64,000 bases of DNA, from positions 2,136,245 through 2,200,244 of the forward strand of contig BAOK01000001.1 in assembly GCA_000509225.1 (NCBI GenBank). The letters run 5' to 3'. A model generated the notes under the pieces. The model was not told where the DNA came from and did no database searches. It worked only from the letters and a program-made list of their open reading frames with translations. A program made the translations under genes and the position numbers. Below, one piece after another: positions 24,932-33,345 of the stretch. This stretch comes from Parvibaculaceae bacterium Mf 1.05b.01 (GTDB lineage Bacteria > Pseudomonadota > Alphaproteobacteria > Parvibaculales > Parvibaculaceae). Numbering within the stretch: position 1 is the first letter of the stretch; the number at the start of each line of letters is the position of its first letter.

Positions 24932-26434
24932 TCAGTGAGCCTTGCTATGTCGGCCGAGAATTTCCTGCACATGCTCAACGAGCGCGGTCCGCGGCACAGA
25001 AACCTGTGCGTGGGCACTTTCCCGCCATTCCGCATTGTCTGTAATTTCTTCTGACTTTTGCGCGCCAAGGATCAGGTCTTTCAGTGTCACCTCGCCTTTG
25101 CTCCGCTCATCTTCGCCTTCAATGACAACCACAGGTGCCCCTCGACGGTCAGCATATTTCACCTGTGCCCGCATGCCCGATCCACCCAGATAGAGCTCCG
25201 CGCGAATGCCGACAGAACGAAGTTCTGCGACCATTTTCTGATAGCCGGGCATGGCGTCTTTATCCATGACCAGAACAATGACAGGGGCTGCAACGGTGTT
25301 TTCTTCAACCTTGCCGAGAGCTTCCAATGCCGCAAACAGACGGCTCACACCGATTGAAAAGCCGGTTGCCGGTACTTTTACGCCCTTGAAGCGTTCGACG
25401 AGATCATCATAACGCCCGCCACCGCCTACAGATCCGAAGCGGCGTTGCTCACCTTCTTCATCCGTTGCTTCAAAAGTGAGTTCCGCTTCGTAGACAGGCC
25501 CTGTGTAATAGCCAAGCCCACGCACCACGGCCGGATCAAACGCGACACGGTCTTCTTCATATCCAACGGCGGTCAGAAGGGCATCAATCTCACGCAGTTC
25601 TAGTACGCCTTCGCGGCCAATTTCGCTGTCACCAACAAGAGCCTCCATCGCGCTGCACACCGCATCGCGTGTTCCACCACCGGCTTCTGTGAAGGCGATT
25701 ATGCGTTCAATCTGATTGTCAGACAGTCCAGCACCTTCTGTAAAATCACCAGACTCATCTTTGCGGCCTGGGCCCAGAAGAAGGCGCACGCCCTCACTTC
25801 CCAAGCGGTCGAGTTTGTCGATGGCGCGCATCACCGTGAGATGCTGTTTTTCGAACTCCGGTCCTTCACCGACAATGCCGCAGGTCTCGAAGACGCCGTC
25901 CAGCACTTTGCGGTTGTTGACGCGCATCACATAGGAACTGCGCGGGATGCCCAGAGCCTCCAGGCAGTCGGCGGCCATCATGCACATTTCCGCGTCTGCT
26001 GCGGGACCTGGAGCGCCAACCGTATCGGCATCAAACTGGGTGAACTGGCGGAAACGACCAGGTCCTGGCTTTTCATTTCGCCAGACCGGACCGGTCTGGT
26101 AGCGCCGGAACGGCTTTGGCAAGCCATCGTAATTCTCCGCCACAAAACGGGCGAGCGGCGCCGTCAGGTCGTAGCGCAGTGACAACCATTGGTCATCATC
26201 ATCCTGAAAGGAAAACACCCCTTCATTCGGGCGGTCTTCATCTGGCAGAAACTTGCCCAATGCATCAGCATATTCAAAGGCTGACGTCTCTAGGGGCTCA
26301 AAGCCATAAAGCTCATAAACCTCCCGGATACGCGCAAGCATGGCTCCTTCCGCGCGGACCGTTGCCGCGGGAATATCCCTCAACCCCTTTGGCACGCGTG
26401 CCTTGGGGCGAAATGTCTTTTTCTTTTTAGCCAT
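24932..26434 (-). CDS. hisS: Histidyl-tRNA synthetase, alphaproteobacterial type
   Basis: 500 residues, class II. Motif 2 reads [20 protein letters not shown] followed by [10 protein letters not shown] instead of the standard bacterial FRHERPQ...FHQ; HisA is [17 protein letters not shown], and motif 3 is GGGGRYDDL with [10 protein letters not shown]. This is the type in many alphaproteobacteria whose tRNA-His lacks the extra G-1 base, so this enzyme is expected to recognise the anticodon rather than G-1. The C-terminal anticodon-binding domain is complete. It heads the hisS-hisZ-hisG cluster. Confidence 0.93.
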   Translation of the reverse strand: MAKKKKTFRPKARVPKGLRDIPAATVRAEGAMLARIREVYELYGFEPLETSAFEYADALGKFLPDEDRPNEGVFSFQDDDDQWLSLRYDLTAPLARFVAENYDGLPKPFRRYQTGPVWRNEKPGPGRFRQFTQFDADTVGAPGPAADAEMCMMAADCLEALGIPRSSYVMRVNNRKVLDGVFETCGIVGEGPEFEKQHLTVMRAIDKLDRLGSEGVRLLLGPGRKDESGDFTEGAGLSDNQIERIIAFTEAGGGTRDAVCSAMEALVGDSEIGREGVLELREIDALLTAVGYEEDRVAFDPAVVRGLGYYTGPVYEAELTFEATDEEGEQRRFGSVGGGGRYDDLVERFKGVKVPATGFSIGVSRLFAALEALGKVEENTVAAPVIVLVMDKDAMPGYQKMVAELRSVGIRAELYLGGSGMRAQVKYADRRGAPVVVIEGEDERSKGEVTLKDLILGAQKSEEITDNAEWRESAHAQVSVPRTALVEHVQEILGRHSKAH

Positions 26435-26638
26435 TTTTTGCTGCTTTGGGTCTTGCCGCTCTCGCCCGGAATTTCGCTTCTATTGGGCCGCGCAGTGGTA
26501 ACGCAAGCCCGCAGCTGCTGCAAGCCTCCCGCGCGCGGCAAACCTTTGCAGTCTCAGACTCTTTTGGATTTTCGACGCGGGTCCTTGTTGAAATGTTCCA
26601 CTTATGTTCCAATGCTGCAAAATAGGGAGAAAATGTTC

Positions 26639-27091
26639 ATGGAACAGCGCTACAGCATCATCACTTTTGGAACGTCTGATATGGCACGGACCCGGTCCTT
26701 CTATGAAGACCTTTTGGGTTGGCAGCCCTTCATGACAGAAGGCATGACGGCCTACGACGCTGGCGGGTTTGTGTTCGGGCTGTTTGGTCATGATGAGCTC
26801 GCCAAAGATGCTGACCTTAATCCAGCTGTCCCGGCAGCAGGCTATCAGGGCTTTGCGGTTGCCTATAATGCGCGGAGCGAAGCAGAAGTGGATGAGCTCC
26901 TGGCCCTTATTGGTGAGAAAGGCTCGACCTATGGGGCCAAGGTCCTGAAACCCGCCCATAAAGCTTTCTGGGGTGGATATTCAGGCTATTTCGCCGACCC
27001 GGATGGGCATGCCTGGGAAGTGGCGTTCAATCCCTATTGGAAATTCGAGGAGGATGGGCGCCTCATTTTGCCAAAGCCCGCAAAAGCCTAG
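26639..27091 (+). CDS. VOC (glyoxalase/bleomycin-resistance fold) protein
   Basis: 150 residues with paired beta-alpha-beta3 modules: YSIITFGTSDMARTRSFYED opens module 1 and FADPDGHAWEVAFNPYW closes module 2, the latter being the usual metal/substrate segment with Glu. The first-module metal ligand is not obvious (Thr for the usual His), so catalysis is uncertain. GGGAGA at 26625 is better spaced for the second ATG (26639) than the first (26633). It is divergent from hisS and followed by a weak terminator. Confidence 0.78.
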   Translation: MEQRYSIITFGTSDMARTRSFYEDLLGWQPFMTEGMTAYDAGGFVFGLFGHDELAKDADLNPAVPAAGYQGFAVAYNARSEAEVDELLALIGEKGSTYGAKVLKPAHKAFWGGYSGYFADPDGHAWEVAFNPYWKFEEDGRLILPKPAKA

Positions 27092-27151
27092 GCAGCGATA
27101 GCGATCTTCAGCGCTTACCAACAAGTTAATTGTTAAGGGATTGGCAAGGAT

Positions 27152-27177
27152 AGCGTCTGCCTTTGGGCTGACGCTTT
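27152..27177 (+). terminator. Weak terminator after the VOC gene
   Basis: AGCGTC and GACGCT make a 6-bp outer stem, with GCC/GGC closing the inner part after one mismatch. Three T follow. It is 60 bases past the VOC stop. Confidence 0.4.
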
Positions 27178-27329
27178 AAGCCCCTGAAAACAATAAGAAA
27201 ACTACTCCCCAGTGCCTCCCATATGACTTGTGCTTGGACACTGGAATGCACCTAAATAGCTCATTTCTTTACGCTCTGTTTACCAAGCAGGCCTCATGGT
27301 TAGCGAAAGCTTAATGATGAGACCATCGA

Positions 27330-28889
27330 ATGATTCGATCCGCCCCCACCCCGTCAGCCGTAGGGTCGTCTGCTCAGCAGGCGGTAACCGCGAGCCTTCA
27401 GCCTGCTCCTGTGCGCCTTTCGCTTGCGCTTGTCAGCGACGCTGCTCTGCCCGGTTCAATTTTTGACGGTCTAGATGCCGATATCACCCCAGTCGCCCGA
27501 TCGCGCGGCATCGCCCCCCTGCTTGCACCGGGGCTCGACGCCATTTTGTACGATATGGGGATTGGGTCGGACCGCGATTTCGACGCCCTGGCCCGGGTGG
27601 TCAGCCTCGGCCCCGACGTCCCTGTGATCGCGTTGTTTGAAACCCACGTCTTTAACCGCGCGACAGCGGCACGGGCCATCGAACATGGTGCGGATGATGC
27701 CTGTATCTTTGATGCCTTTCATGCGGAAAATCTGCTGACGCCGACGGCCATTGCCATCGCCCGATTTACCCGGCTTAAAACGGTATCGCCTTTGCCTGCA
27801 CAAGCGGTTGTGGCAGAGGAAACATCTGATGACCCGTCGCCTGTGACTGTGGTGCAAGAAGCCGCCGATGCAATGGTCATTCTCGATAATGATGGCAAGG
27901 TTGCCTTCGCTAACTCAGCTGCGGCTGATCTTTTGGGTCGTCCCCTGGAATCTCTTGCTGGTGAAAGACTGGACATGCCGACGACGCCCGGAGAACGCGA
28001 TATCCGGATCAAGCACCCCAGTGGAGAAGAGCGCACAGCTGACCTTCGGATTGTTGAAACTGAATGGGGTGGACAGCCTGCACGGGTCGCGGCGTTTACC
28101 GACACTACCGTGCGAAAGCAATTGGAACGCACGATCCGCGATGCGGAGAAGCAAGGCCTCACATCAGAGCGACGTACGAACAGCTTCTTCTCCAACGTTA
28201 ATCACGACCTGCGCACACCCCTCACGCACATTATCGGCTTCTCTGAGATTATGAAGGATGCACAGTTTGGTCCGCTCGCTGAGCGGTACCGCGACTATGC
28301 TCAAGACATCCATCAATCAGGCACAATGCTGCTGGACATGATAGAGGATCTTCTCAGCGTCGCTGAGTCAGAGCCTGATGACAGCTCTCTTGCAAACGAC
28401 ATTTGCAACCTTGACGCGCTCCTTGAGACTGTTGTGACAGCTCAGAGCCGGAGGGCGGCAGAGGCAGGCGTAACGCTATCCTTGCAACCATGTGCTGATG
28501 TGCCTGGATTTCGTGGGGATGCCAAGAAGCTGCGCCAGGGCATCTTCCGCCTCATCACTGAGCTGCTGCATACAACTGGATGCGGATCGCGTATCGAATT
28601 GGGTGTGAGTGAGAGCACTCAGTGCCTGACCATTGAAGCTGCCATTAACAGTCCAAACGGCGCTGAAATGGCGCTTCCCTATGACGACATCACCCAAGAT
28701 GGTTGTGCCTTGGTTGAAGACCCATTTGTCAGTGCTGAGGGGCGCAGCCGCCCGCGGGACATGGGGCTCGCCCTGTCTCTTACACGCAAAGTTGCTGAGC
28801 TTCACGGCGGCACACTCTCGATTGAGAGATCCTCAAAAGGCCATGCTGTCGTTGAGATGGTTTTGCCGGCTGCCCGGCTCGTGCGCTGA
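27330..28889 (+). CDS. Degenerate sensor histidine kinase (receiver-like, PAS, HisKA)
   Basis: 519 residues, soluble. Residues ~28-150 look like a receiver domain without its usual phospho-Asp context, ~170-260 a PAS domain (AADAMVILDNDGKVAFANSAA), and ~283-345 a HisKA dimerisation helix with His292 in FFSNVNHDLRTPLTHIIGFS. The ATPase lobe is eroded: the N-box that should read like NLLSNAIKFT is LITELLHTTG (Glu411 for Asn), and the G2 loop GTGLGL is RDMGLAL. It probably cannot use ATP and may act as a phosphatase, scaffold or pseudokinase, like DivL-type proteins. No cognate regulator gene is adjacent. Confidence 0.78.
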   Translation: MIRSAPTPSAVGSSAQQAVTASLQPAPVRLSLALVSDAALPGSIFDGLDADITPVARSRGIAPLLAPGLDAILYDMGIGSDRDFDALARVVSLGPDVPVIALFETHVFNRATAARAIEHGADDACIFDAFHAENLLTPTAIAIARFTRLKTVSPLPAQAVVAEETSDDPSPVTVVQEAADAMVILDNDGKVAFANSAAADLLGRPLESLAGERLDMPTTPGERDIRIKHPSGEERTADLRIVETEWGGQPARVAAFTDTTVRKQLERTIRDAEKQGLTSERRTNSFFSNVNHDLRTPLTHIIGFSEIMKDAQFGPLAERYRDYAQDIHQSGTMLLDMIEDLLSVAESEPDDSSLANDICNLDALLETVVTAQSRRAAEAGVTLSLQPCADVPGFRGDAKKLRQGIFRLITELLHTTGCGSRIELGVSESTQCLTIEAAINSPNGAEMALPYDDITQDGCALVEDPFVSAEGRSRPRDMGLALSLTRKVAELHGGTLSIERSSKGHAVVEMVLPAARLVR

Positions 28890-28989
28890 GGCAGATCAGG
28901 TACGGCGTCTCGCGTTCATTCGGAACCAAAAGAAGCGCTGAGAATGCACCTCTCTTGTTGCCTTGATGAGCCGCATAAACGCGAAGCCT

Positions 28990-29778
28990 TTAGTCAAACA
29001 AAGCGTCAATATCTGCCTGGCTGGCCCGGTCATCTGCTTCCGGCATTGAAGGTCCGCTGGCCAACGCCCGTCCTTCTGGAACATCAGCATCTGATGCGCC
29101 ATCGTCAGCTGCTTCAACACCGTCAAAACCAGCCTCGCCCCAGATGACCTGCATGCTTTCAATGCGCTCTTCAATATAGCGAAGCGCGTTCACCACCTTG
29201 GTAATCCGTTGGCCGGTAATGTCTTGAAAGTTACAGGCTTCAAAGATCGCGACGACCTGTTCCTGGATTTCAAGAGCCTGGCTCGCCGCAACACCTTCTA
29301 AGGTAGTGCTGAGCGCAGAAGCATTGCTATCGATCATCTCTACCGCACCCAGAATACCCTCTGTCGCGGCTTCGGTGCCGGCAACAACCTCATCAAGCTC
29401 ATCAGTCACTGACCTGATGCGTTCAGACGATGCACCGTCGTAGCGAAGGGCTACAATCTCACTTTTTGTTCGTTGAATGGCCGCTTGCATGAGATCCAGC
29501 TCAGACTTGAGCTTGGCGGCCTCTTTGATCTCTTCTTTATATTTATCAAGCAGTGCATCCGGCGCTGCATCTGGAAGCGCCAGATCAGCGACGGCACTGG
29601 TGTCCACGGAATGACCCAGTTTGCCAATAGCGTCCATAATCTCTTGATGGCGCTCCGCGGCAACACTATCTGGCACATGCGCTTCTGTCGCGAGCGCTAC
29701 AGGTTCGCCGGATTCAACGCGGTCACGCGTATGAATGTTCACGGTTTCAATTCTGAATCTTCTTCTCGGGTTGCCCAT
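28990..29778 (-). CDS. CheZ-family CheY-P phosphatase-like protein
   Basis: 262 residues from the ATG at 29778 (a GTG two codons earlier is possible). A long helical region (75-165) leads to ACNFQDITGQRITKVVNAL, where Gln185 matches the catalytic Gln of CheZ in FQDLTGQ. The acidic C-terminus ends ASQADIDALFD, much like the FliM N-terminal and CheZ C-terminal peptides that bind CheY. It would dephosphorylate a CheY-like receiver in the cytoplasm. No other chemotaxis or flagellar genes are in the window; the neighbour is the degenerate histidine kinase, convergent with it. Confidence 0.78.
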   Translation of the reverse strand: MGNPRRRFRIETVNIHTRDRVESGEPVALATEAHVPDSVAAERHQEIMDAIGKLGHSVDTSAVADLALPDAAPDALLDKYKEEIKEAAKLKSELDLMQAAIQRTKSEIVALRYDGASSERIRSVTDELDEVVAGTEAATEGILGAVEMIDSNASALSTTLEGVAASQALEIQEQVVAIFEACNFQDITGQRITKVVNALRYIEERIESMQVIWGEAGFDGVEAADDGASDADVPEGRALASGPSMPEADDRASQADIDALFD

Positions 29779-29973
29779 AAACACTCTCGCCCTGCGATCA
29801 CCGTGGTTCCATCAGTTGGTGAGGAACTCCCATCGCGACGTTACGAGGAATTCGCTAACAAGCGGTTTAGTCCCTTTGGGTTGGAGGCCGTTAACACTCT
29901 GGTCACTACGTTCTCTCGCGGGCGTCCGTAAAAGTGAATGGCGTATTGCAGGTGGTTGACTAAAGTGTGGGCC

Positions 29974-30957
29974 ATGTTTGCACAGTTCAAATCCAACGTC
30001 GGCTCTATCTCACCTGCCTATTTTGGTGTTGGCATGGGGCTTGGCGGCCTCGCAAGTGCCTGGCTGCAAGCCGCTTCGCTTTACCCCGGCGCGGCGGGCG
30101 TCGCCCATGCTCTGTTCCTGCTAACAGCTGTGATTGGTTCTACCGTCACTTTAGCCTATGGAGCAAAAGTGATGTTTCAATTCAAACTCGCCGTCGAGGA
30201 TTTCTGCGACACCAATATTGCCAACTTTTTTCCCGGGTTCACCATCTCTCTGTTGCTTCTGGCTTCTTGGCTTGACCAACAAAATTTTGCCCTCAGCGCG
30301 CCATTATGGAGTTTTGCAGCGATATTACATATCGGGCTGGCAATCTCTGTTTTGCGGATCTGGATTGTCCATAATGTTGAAATCACCATAGCCAATCCAT
30401 CGATGTTTGTTCCTATCGCTGGACTGTTTGTGGTGCCTGCAACTCTGCCCGATGATGGCTCTTCGACGATCGCCTTGTTCTGCTTTGCTGTGGCGCTTCT
30501 GTTTTGGCTGGCGCTTCTGCCGGTTGTTCTCAATCGCATCCTTTTTCATGGACAATTGCCGCAACAGTTTCTGCCGACCCTCTTTGTGTTGATCGCGCCA
30601 CCGGCTTTGGCAGCTTCATCGACAGCGGTGTTGTCAGGTGCTTTCACCCCTCTTTCAGAAGGGTTCTTCTTTGCCGGGCTGTTTATTGCCCTGCTTCTCG
30701 CCACAATGGCCCGACGGTTCTTCGCCCTGTCTTTCCATATGTCCTGGTGGGCCTTCACCTTCCCGTCTGCGGCCCTCGCGGGAGCGGCGCTTACACGATA
30801 CGCCATGATGAGCGAACCTGATTTGGGTGCTGGCGTGCTTGCCGTCGGCCTGCTTCTCATCGCAACGCTCATCATCGGCTTTGTCAGCTGGTGCACCTTG
30901 CGCGCGCTTATCTCTGGCGCGTTGTCCAACGCAGACAGAGTTCCACCCTCTGCCTAG
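29974..30957 (+). CDS. SLAC1/TehA-type anion channel or transporter
   Basis: About 327 residues with ten hydrophobic helices. It opens ISPAYFGVGMGLGGLASAW, the first-helix signature of the TDT/SLAC1 family that includes TehA (tellurite resistance) and plant anion channels, and has a mid-protein PTLFVLIAPPALA and FHMSWWAFTFPSAALA near the end. Such proteins conduct small anions or efflux C4-dicarboxylates or sulfite across the inner membrane. The ATG at 29974 is preferred to 29938 because the family begins close to ISPAYFG. Its stop overlaps the TonB stop by four bases (convergent). Confidence 0.82.
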   Translation: MFAQFKSNVGSISPAYFGVGMGLGGLASAWLQAASLYPGAAGVAHALFLLTAVIGSTVTLAYGAKVMFQFKLAVEDFCDTNIANFFPGFTISLLLLASWLDQQNFALSAPLWSFAAILHIGLAISVLRIWIVHNVEITIANPSMFVPIAGLFVVPATLPDDGSSTIALFCFAVALLFWLALLPVVLNRILFHGQLPQQFLPTLFVLIAPPALAASSTAVLSGAFTPLSEGFFFAGLFIALLLATMARRFFALSFHMSWWAFTFPSAALAGAALTRYAMMSEPDLGAGVLAVGLLLIATLIIGFVSWCTLRALISGALSNADRVPPSA

Positions 30958-31679
30958 CGTGCAAGCTCAAACCGGATGGGGATGGTGATGTCCAAGGTTG
31001 TGCGACCCAGATCTCGCGGCAGGGAAGGTAAGGGCTCGGCACGCTGCAGCATGTTCGCTACCTCACGGTCCAGCACGTCATAGCCACTGGATTTGGTCAC
31101 TTCGTAGCGCAGCACACTTCCCGCTGCGTTTACCGTGAATGACAATGTCGCAACCCCCTCAAGATTTCGGCGCCGTGCGGCTCTGGGATAGCGTTTGTGT
31201 CGTGCAAGCCAGCTCGCCAGCGTTGCCAGGTAATCCGCCTCCACATTTGCGTTCGAGATTCCAACCGACGCATTTGCCTGCCCGGTTTGCTCTGCGGTTG
31301 AGACGGATGCGGTTGGGGATGGTGTTGACGCTGCTTTTTCAGCAGAGACGCTTTGCGCCTCTCTGGGCGGTGTTGGGTCAGGCAAAGGGGCAATTGGCTC
31401 GACCACTGGCTCTCGCGGTGGCGTCGGCACCACAGGTTCCTGTAAACGCTCAATTGCCGGTTCGGGCTCCGGCACAACAGGTTTTTCCTCCTCAAGCGGC
31501 ACGGTCTCCGAACGGTCCTCACTTGGAACATTGCTGGGAGCCAGTGCCAGGCGCATGGAGCTCGCACCAGGCGCCTTGAACTCAATCGTGGGTGTCCACC
31601 ACCAGATGAAGCCCGCTACCGCATGAAGCAGCAGCGCTACAGACAAAACAATCGCCCATTCTTTGGAAGACCCAGACAT
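30954..31679 (-). CDS. TonB-family energy transducer
   Basis: 241 residues. One N-terminal membrane anchor (WAIVLSVALLLHAVAGFIWW, with the His expected for ExbD contact), a Pro/Glu-rich periplasmic spacer (~65-110), and a C-terminal TonB fold (YPRAARRRNLEGVATLSFTV, then VLRYEVTKSSGYDVLDREV). It would couple the proton gradient to outer-membrane receptors. No exbB, exbD or receptor gene is nearby, so partners are encoded elsewhere. It is six bases downstream of the ScfR/PccR-type regulator gene and likely co-transcribed with it. Confidence 0.88.
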   Translation of the reverse strand: MSGSSKEWAIVLSVALLLHAVAGFIWWWTPTIEFKAPGASSMRLALAPSNVPSEDRSETVPLEEEKPVVPEPEPAIERLQEPVVPTPPREPVVEPIAPLPDPTPPREAQSVSAEKAASTPSPTASVSTAEQTGQANASVGISNANVEADYLATLASWLARHKRYPRAARRRNLEGVATLSFTVNAAGSVLRYEVTKSSGYDVLDREVANMLQRAEPLPSLPRDLGRTTLDITIPIRFELAR

Positions 31680-31685
31680 TACGCT

Positions 31686-33143
31686 TTAGTCCGCTCCATC
31701 TGAGGGCGCGCCGAAAGCAGATACGCTACGCACATGTTCTTCGACATGCAGCTTGCGCTTAAGAGGCGGAAAGGCGCGCTGCGAACAGTCAAGGCGTTCG
31801 CATAGCCGGCAGTTAACGCCGATGGGTGTTGCGGCTTCTTCATTGTCCAGGTCATGACCTAAGGAATAGGCGAAATCACGGGCATGGGAAATATCGCACC
31901 CGAGGCCCACCACATATTGGTCGCCCGGCACGCCAATGCCAGATCCGGCACGACTTACCGTTCGGGCGATAGAAAAATAGCGCGTCCCATCATCCATGGC
32001 GACCACCTGCGTATAGACCTGCCCTGGCACGCGAAACGCATCATGCACATTCCACCGCGGACAGGTTCCGCCAAAGCGCGCAAAGTGAAACCCTGCTGCC
32101 GAGAAGCGTTTTGAGACATTACCGGCATTGTCGACGCGGATGAGGAAGAAGGGAATGCCCCTTGCTCCAGCGCGCTGCAATGTCGTCAGCCGGTGACAGA
32201 CCTGCTCGAAGCTTGTGCCAAAGCGTCTTCCCAGCAATCGAATATCATATTTGGTTTCCTGCGCCGTTCGGAAAAAGGCGTCATAGGGCATGAGCAAAGC
32301 CGCCGCGAAATAGTTGGCAAGGGCGATGCGTAGCAGCCGTCGCGCCTCATCATCACTCAGCCCCGATTGTTCAACAAGTTGCTCCAGGGTTTTGGCTTGT
32401 TCAAGAAAGCCGACCTGGTAGGCAAGCTGAAATGACCGGCCGGGCTGATCGAGCAATTCAGACAGGAACATGGTCTGGCGGTGCCGGTCATATCGACGCA
32501 ACTCACCCGACATGAAATCAGACGGAACGACCCGTGTGCTCACACCATGGGTATCGCGCAGATAATCGCGGAGGGCGACATAGGGCTCGTCAGCCGATAA
32601 TTTCGCGTTTGCGTAGAGATCTTCGGCAGCCTCATCAAGCTCTGGGAAATGGTTTGTGTGGGCGTTGATGAAATCGCGGACTTCTTCGATTGGCTGGCCT
32701 GTCCCCTGGGATGTGGTGTCGTCATCTCGATCAGCCAGGCGCTCGGCCAGCATTGAACTCGCCTCGACGGCCTCCTGATAGGAGCGGTAAAGGGTCGCTA
32801 CCGCATCAGCGATCGCCGGCGTGGCATCTGCCACCTCTTTCAGGTCCTGGTCTGACAGGCCTGTGTCCCGCATCAGCGGGTCGGAGAACACCTCTTTCAG
32901 CGCTGAAAGCGCCCTCGCCTCTTCATCGCCCCCCAGTGAGCGCAGATCCACATCGAAGACATCTGCCATCCGGAGCAGAATTTGAGCAGAAACCGGCCTT
33001 TGATTGCGCTCAATCAGGTTCAGATAGCTGGCGGAGATGGAAAGTTCCTCTGCCATGCGGGCCTGGGTCAGTCCTTTGTCTCGCCTGAGGCGTCGCACGC
33101 GAGGTCCCGCAAAGACCTTCTTGTCCTGCTTCTCATACGCCAT
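31686..33143 (-). CDS. XRE/IrrE-domain short-chain acyl regulator (ScfR/PccR/RamB type)
   Basis: 485 residues. An N-terminal XRE HTH (VRRLRRDKGLTQARMAEELS, SASYLNLIERNQRP) is followed by a helical IrrE/ImmA-like region (ALANYFAAALLMPYDAFFR) and the C-terminal DUF2083-type part with a Cys cluster (NCRLCERLDCSQRAFPP). Proteins of this build control acetate, propionate and glyoxylate-cycle genes (RamB, PccR) by sensing short acyl-CoAs. It is divergent from malate synthase and isocitrate lyase with a TTTAC/GTAAA repeat array in between, so it very likely regulates them. Confidence 0.88.
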   Translation of the reverse strand: MAYEKQDKKVFAGPRVRRLRRDKGLTQARMAEELSISASYLNLIERNQRPVSAQILLRMADVFDVDLRSLGGDEEARALSALKEVFSDPLMRDTGLSDQDLKEVADATPAIADAVATLYRSYQEAVEASSMLAERLADRDDDTTSQGTGQPIEEVRDFINAHTNHFPELDEAAEDLYANAKLSADEPYVALRDYLRDTHGVSTRVVPSDFMSGELRRYDRHRQTMFLSELLDQPGRSFQLAYQVGFLEQAKTLEQLVEQSGLSDDEARRLLRIALANYFAAALLMPYDAFFRTAQETKYDIRLLGRRFGTSFEQVCHRLTTLQRAGARGIPFFLIRVDNAGNVSKRFSAAGFHFARFGGTCPRWNVHDAFRVPGQVYTQVVAMDDGTRYFSIARTVSRAGSGIGVPGDQYVVGLGCDISHARDFAYSLGHDLDNEEAATPIGVNCRLCERLDCSQRAFPPLKRKLHVEEHVRSVSAFGAPSDGAD

Positions 33144-33164
33144 TTTTCGCGCTTTCCCGTTGCC

Positions 33165-33227
33165 AATCTTTACAAGATTTACATTTACTACAGAATCTCA
33201 CAGGAATCGTGTAAAGATTTTTACTTT
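33165..33227. promoter_or_regulatory. TTTAC/GTAAA operator array before the glyoxylate genes
   Basis: AATCTTTAC (33165) and GTAAAGATT (33211) are inverted copies. TTTAC recurs at 33169, 33178 and 33184, the first two four bases apart, and GTAAAGATTTTTAC (33211-33224) forms a local dyad with four central bases. The region is AT-rich, unlike its surroundings. Paired half-sites with a four-base gap recall the sites described for PccR-type regulators. Confidence 0.6.
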
Positions 33228-33345
33228 AATATTTTCAATGACTTATGAATCGTTGGACATTCTATTGTGCGAGTTGTATGACCCCGCTCAAAGCACCCTG
33301 ACGCTACGATCAGGGGCCACCCAGTGACAGCGGAGGTTTGAGACC

